This document shows, piece by piece, positions 59,592-64,000 of a stretch of DNA of 64,000 nt. The notes under the pieces were generated by a model. The model saw only the letters and a list, made by a program, of their open reading frames with translations, was not told the origin of the DNA and searched no databases. Positions within the stretch are counted from its first letter, which is position 1. Each line of letters begins with the position of its first letter. Both the position numbers and the translations under genes were made by a program. This DNA is from Notospermus geniculatus (Eukaryota; Nemertea; Pilidiophora; Heteronemertea; Lineidae): contig NMRB01001252.1 in assembly GCA_002633025.1 (NCBI GenBank), positions 144,498 to 208,497 of the forward strand, written 5' to 3'.

Positions 59592-59827
59592 GGGCCGTAT
59601 TCTAGAAGCTTCTATAAATCTAAGATTTACCTTTTAGCTATTGTTTGCTGGGCAGAACACAAACGTTTAAGTGGACCTTAGGGTTGAGGAGGCTTCTAGA
59701 ATACGGGCCAAAGCTACTGAACCTGGGGCCTGTTTCATAAAGTAAGCTAATGGTACCATTAACTTCAATGCATTTTCCATTTGATTGAAGGTACCATTAG
59801 CTTAAAGTCACTTTTTGAAACAGATCC
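59592..59827. mobile_element. Two adjacent foldback MITEs upstream of GPCR 8
   Basis: 59592-59708 belongs to the 'gtattctagaag' family. 59725-59827 is a second type with GGGGCCTGTTTCATAAAG and an inverted GGTACCATTAGCTTA arm. Neither is present upstream of the otherwise duplicated GPCR 7 flank. Confidence 0.7.
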
Positions 59828-60047
59828 GTGGATGTCATTTTCATTTCAATAGTTTTAACCACTGGTGACGCCTGTTGAGACAGTGGGCTCAAGTCTCCAT
59901 TGATTCAGAGTCAGTGAGGTGCCTGAATGCATGTCTGTTTAGCTGCTTCGTGGACCTGTAACCGATTTTAGCACGGTGTACTTTGTTTGATGCCATTTGC
60001 AAAAGTGACCATTGTTGATTATATTCAGTAGGCAAGCATTAGTGATT

Positions 60048-61052
60048 ATGGCGACAGGAGTTGCTACAGAATCCTCACCAACCTTCCTCGCCTTTCTTAC
60101 CAAATATTTCAGTGCCTACGTCATGCTGGTTGTCATCTTGTTTGGAATGGGAGGAAACATCTTGGCCATCGTGGTCTTTGTTCGTCAAAGAAAGCGGAAT
60201 TCTGCAGCAAGTGTTTACCTGATAGCATTGGCGTTAGCCGACAGTGGAAATCTAATCATGAGTTTTCAAACCTGGCTCCATAATGGTTTGTTCTATATTA
60301 CCAATGGTGAAATTAACATTGCATCCGGTGCATCTGATTTGGGATGTCAGCTCAGAGTATTCGTATGGAACGTATTCGGGTTTATGTCGGCGTACATCAT
60401 CGTTACATATGGTATTGAACGTTGTATAGCTGTCTGGTTTCCCCACAAGGTGGCTGTGGTGGTCACAACACGGCGCAGGAACATAATTCTTCTTGCATTA
60501 CTGAGTTTTGCTTTTTGTAGCTTTGCTCCTATATTTCACCTCTATGAATCAGGCACTTATGTGTCACAAGGTACGGTTAGGCAGTACTGTCAGGAACGGC
60601 CATTTGAAGAAACGTTAGACTGGATCAGAACAAGTTTTACCTTCTGGGTAGTAACTATTGGTTCGACCGTGCCTGTCATCTTAATTCCCGTTATAAACGT
60701 CCTTATTCTCGTAGGAATTGCAAAGAGAACTGGTGGAAGTGACGGTGTGGTTTCCAAAACGGATTCCCGTCAAGTGAAGCAAATTACAGTCAATGTTCTA
60801 GTTGTGTCGTTAACTTTTTTTCTCACCATGGCACCGTACGTCTTGCTGCGGTTAGTCATCGACGTGATGGTTTTGTCCACTCCGTCAGTCCTAGAAACGA
60901 ACCCAGCACTACTTGAATGGAGTGTGGCGGCATCCAACTTCATCGTTCTAAATTATGCCGCTAATTTTGTTATATATGTGTGCACCCTTTCCTATTTCAG
61001 AACTGAAATAAAGATTTTTTTGTCAGTTTGTTGTTGTCAAAGGACCCGGTAA
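60048..61052 (+). CDS. Array GPCR 8 (single exon, 334 aa), end of the array
   Basis: Intact, start MATGVATESS (an in-frame Met at 60012 adds 12 residues). Sister of copy 7, with differences in TM4, ECL2 (RQYCQERPFEETLDWIR), TM5 (TFWVVTIGS) and the tail (CCCQRTR). The upstream flank duplicates that of copy 7 but has gained a palindromic MITE (58495) and two foldback elements (59592-59827), which push the CAATTGATATATA block to 0.83 kb before the start codon. No further copy is seen to the right edge. Confidence 0.92.
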   Translation: MATGVATESSPTFLAFLTKYFSAYVMLVVILFGMGGNILAIVVFVRQRKRNSAASVYLIALALADSGNLIMSFQTWLHNGLFYITNGEINIASGASDLGCQLRVFVWNVFGFMSAYIIVTYGIERCIAVWFPHKVAVVVTTRRRNIILLALLSFAFCSFAPIFHLYESGTYVSQGTVRQYCQERPFEETLDWIRTSFTFWVVTIGSTVPVILIPVINVLILVGIAKRTGGSDGVVSKTDSRQVKQITVNVLVVSLTFFLTMAPYVLLRLVIDVMVLSTPSVLETNPALLEWSVAASNFIVLNYAANFVIYVCTLSYFRTEIKIFLSVCCCQRTR

Positions 61053-61430
61053 AACATGTCAATCATTTACTGACCTAAAATAAAAGAAATTAAAATTCAT
61101 TCGACGTGTTTTTTTTTCGCGAGGAGGGATGAAAAAGGAATGTCTTTTGCAACGTTTTTTGCAATAATATTGGCCTCAAATTGCTCTCCGAGGGCACGGT
61201 GAAAAAATCCTTCGGTGTATTGTGATGCAAAGTGGCTACATTAACTTAATTGGCTATGGACAATCTTTTACTACGGGCTACGAACCATGGGCTTAACGGT
61301 ATAGATTGTCTTAATTCCACTTATATAGTAGGCCAACGTCTATCATCGCAGCCACTTCGTTTGCATTGGAGTCGTATCATCTCCGACCGAGTGTCCCCGA
61401 ATTCTGTCCGAAGTAAACAGATAGTAGAGA

Positions 61431-61624
61431 GTTTTCGCAAAGCCTCCGAAACGCCAACGCGAACGCCAAACCCATTGTTCGATGCCACGAAGAGAGCACT
61501 GAACAAAAGGATAGACGTTCGCGTTGGTGTTTCGGGGAGATTGCGAAAACGCTCTAGTTTTCGCCAAGCCCCTGAAACGCCCACGCCAATGCCAAACCCA
61601 TTGTTCGATGCCACGAAGAGAGCA
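61431..61624. mobile_element. Foldback MITE (61431-61550) and half of a second copy (61557-61624)
   Basis: GTTTTCGCAAAGCC and inverted arms with CGCCAACGCG; a full copy also at 23691-23812. The second copy breaks off at GAAGAGAGCAG and appears to resume at 62764. Confidence 0.65.
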
Positions 61625-61726
61625 GCGTATTGTTGTTTTTCTTCACTACCTCTCTGTGCTAGAAGTGGGTATTTTGCGCGCCTGCTGCCTTCCTTAAGTG
61701 GGTAATTTGCGCGCCTGCTGCCTTCC

Positions 61727-61863
61727 TTAAGGCCCGTTTCCACTAGAGCGTTTTACGCCGCGTGATGCGTCAAATCTTTTGTTATTTTCCGCCGCTCTGC
61801 TTCCAAACAATGGGAAAGCGTCAAAACGCGGCGTAAAACGCTCAAGTGGAAACGGGCCTTTAA
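61727..61863. mobile_element. Foldback MITE, TTAA-flanked
   Basis: GGCCCGTTTCCACT / AGTGGAAACGGGCC ends with a second inverted pair inside (GCGTTTTACGCCGCG). Confidence 0.75.
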
Positions 61864-62763
61864 AGCAGACCTGAAACGGATGCCGATTCGCATTAAACCT
61901 ATTGGAATAAATCAAGTTGATATAAAACCACCAAAAACGTCACCAGTTTCAATTATTTCCGCGTTATCCAAAAGATATAACGTTGTTTTATCGCAGCTGG
62001 GCGACCACCCAATTTTCCCGCTGCTTTTCAAACGTACTTACGATTTCGGCCGCTAGGGCTAGGTTGTGACGTCACACGTGCTTTTTCGGTGCTGGTGCGA
62101 CCCAGACGCAGGACAACATTGACTCCTCTACGGCATCGCCGTATCCAAAGTGTTTTGCGGCTATCGTTGGCGAAAGTGAAAAAAACTTACTCCTTTGAAT
62201 CCCAGAGTGGGTGGCTCTTGCAACAAACCATGATTGCATAGCGAAAATCGACAAAAACAACATCCAACGCAAGGGACGCTGAGCCTGATGCCCATGGCAG
62301 AGTGCAGCGTGACAACCAGCTGGGCGGAGACGTCAACAAAGAAAAGGACTTGTGACGTCACGCGAAAAAGCACGTGTGACGTCACTCGAATCGGGGATTC
62401 CCAGTTTTCGCGATGTTGCCCGATGGAAAAACGAACTTCCCCGAAGGAGCAATGATTGTTGTTTAACCGGGTATCTCCTACATACGTGTATGTCATATCA
62501 GAAAGGCCGTGTCAGTTTGAACATGGTGCTGTTGTGACTCCGAAAAAGTATTTATTAAGCGAGGAAAGCATTTGGGGTTTCGGGTCCGCTTTAAGTGGGT
62601 AATTTGCGCGCCTCTGTCTTCCTTGGATGTGATGGCCGTTTCTCATGCTCCCTCTCCGGAATCCAACCCTGATTCCCCGTTACCGTAAGAATATACATGT
62701 AGGCGGGCATATCAACGGCCTACGCAGTGTGATAGGGCAGACATATGAAAGTAGCTGTCATAT

Positions 62764-62804
62764 GATAGACGTTCGCGTCGGCGTTTCGGGGGTTTTGCGA
62801 AAAC
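62764..62804. repeat. Second half of an interrupted foldback MITE
   Basis: AGACGTTCGCGTCGGCGTTT followed by TTTTGCGAAAAC completes the copy begun at 61557. Confidence 0.5.
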
Positions 62805-63577
62805 TCTCTATTGAATGGTCGGGACGAGAACAGCTTCATCATGAATACAAAAGGTTGTGGTTCTAAACACGTGAATGGTGACTTCTACTGGTAGATCGCC
62901 TGCGCATGTGTTAGGTCATCAATCCCATTTATGGATTTGAATACCTTGTCACCCCCAACAATAACCCAGCACAATAGCTGCCAACACCAACCCTTGTGCC
63001 AAACCTTCTAATTATGAAAAGAGTGAAGCCAGCTAGAACGGTTGACGTGGTCTCATTGTCTTTGGAATACGCAGTCCACAATGCACAGAGCATGGAAGTC
63101 CCATGGAAGTATACCTCCATGTACAGAGTTTACATTGATTCGTCACGCTATGATGACTTGAAGAACCCGTGGAGCAGGAAGGCGGCCATTTTGAAGACAT
63201 GCTGTTTTTTGGGTGCTCCGACTTATCTTCAAAATATGCCTGTCTTAAGGTAAGAAGCGACCTTAGAATAGTAACTTCCGACCCCTTAGTACCCTTGCTA
63301 CACTATGTGAGGTGTAATATGATGAACGCCCTATTTTAGGCCCATTTAGGGGCAAATTCTTAGGTCGCCTCCTGTGGCTGTCGCAAAAACATAACGGGCG
63401 TTCCAAAAGATTCGATCGCTGTGTCATTTTTTCGAAACGGATGTTGGCAAACACCCCACACACATTCATTCGTGTTTCTTTTCCTTCATATACGGTCCTG
63501 ATTTTCTCTGCAACTAAGCACCACTGATCAGTTGAAGATGTACTTGCTCAAGGAGGGTAGAGTGGGCCAAGCCATGG

Positions 63578-63920
63578 CAGGGTTCCTGCAAGGCCTTAAA
63601 AAGTCTTAAATTTGATAATTTCTGTGGGAAGGTCTTAAAAAGGTCTTAAATTTCATATCAAGGCAGTTGTAAAATCGCATCTCCGGGCTTCTTAAAATCA
63701 AAATTTTTCTGGGGGAGGGCCCCCAGACCCGACTGCGCAAGTAGCCTACCCACTTTCTTGGCCGTGTCGATCCCTGTCATTCTTCCCTTGCGGAAACCCT
63801 TCCAGGGATGTGCGGGGGCTTCATTTAGAAGAAAATAGGTCTTAAATTTTGCCGATACTTGGTCTTAAAAAGTCTTAAAAAGGTCTTAAATTTGGTGCTC
63901 CACAGGCTGCAGGAACCCTG
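63578..63920. mobile_element. hAT-like MITE with GTCTTAAA repeats
   Basis: CAGGGTTCCTGCA and TGCAGGAACCCTG ends; the interior repeats GGTCTTAAAAAGTCTTAAA. Target duplication not clear. Confidence 0.6.
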
Positions 63921-64000
63921 CATGGGAAGTGCAGTGACTGAGTGAGTGTGTGCACGGAATAAGCAGCAATGTATGGAGATGTGTCACTTCCCAATCACCT

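Larger units (their letters stand above)
61053..64000. other. Right-hand repeat-rich region without a supported gene
   Basis: Contains the foldback and hAT-like elements listed separately, and a repeated TAAGTGGGTAATTTGCGCGC string at 61695 and 62592. An 85-codon frame at 62996-63253 has no domain I recognise. Confidence 0.45.

Noticed and set aside
62996-63253. 85-codon frame near the right edge
   Set aside because: No recognisable domain or paralogue; left as unassigned sequence.

Overview
This is animal genomic DNA: split genes with GT-AG introns, dense short inverted-repeat transposons, tRNA-derived SINEs, a BEL/Pao LTR retrotransposon and frequent ACATGTA-rich sequence. There is no operon or bacterial signal. 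My best guess is a marine invertebrate, amphioxus-like (Branchiostoma) first, with a lophotrochozoan not excluded. This rests on gene families and repeat style, not on a marker gene.

The window is built from two receptor families. (1) Three paralogous ionotropic glutamate receptor (iGluR/IR-like) genes share the same exon plan. Gene C (minus, 6663 to the left edge) is cut by the window boundary after exon 11. Gene A (minus, 20308-8388) has 15 exons and an 802-residue product. Gene B (plus, 27306-54874) has 15 exons and an 821-residue product. I reconstructed all splice junctions by eye; most corresponding exons have the same length in the three genes (for example 255, 188, 159, 201, 104, 91, 159 and 172 bp), and the A and B exon sums are multiples of three. 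(2) Rhodopsin-class GPCRs: one three-exon gene on the minus strand (25192-21006), and an array of eight single-exon paralogues on the plus strand (39092-61052) with a small dead relic between copies 4 and 5.

Layout: 0-6.7 kb gene C; 8.4-20.3 kb gene A, with a BEL/Pao element in intron 4; 21-25.2 kb split GPCR; 25.2-27.3 kb repeat-rich spacer; 27.3-54.9 kb gene B; 55-61 kb the last two array GPCRs; 61-64 kb repeats with no gene I can support. There is one assembly gap (37237-37734) inside an intron of gene B.

The most notable feature is that six of the eight GPCR genes lie inside intron 12 of gene B, on the same strand. That intron is 14,851 bp here, against 816 bp at the identical position in gene A. 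The array continues past the host's last exon, so the 3' exons of the receptor channel sit within the GPCR cluster. The GPCR copies are almost identical in nucleotide sequence through TM1-TM3 but diverge in ECL2 and the C-terminal half, with mosaic site patterns that suggest gene conversion. Six copies also share an upstream motif block resembling a core promoter. Together this looks like a co-located chemoreceptor-type locus combining divergent iGluRs with a fast-evolving nested GPCR family. The chemosensory role is inference.
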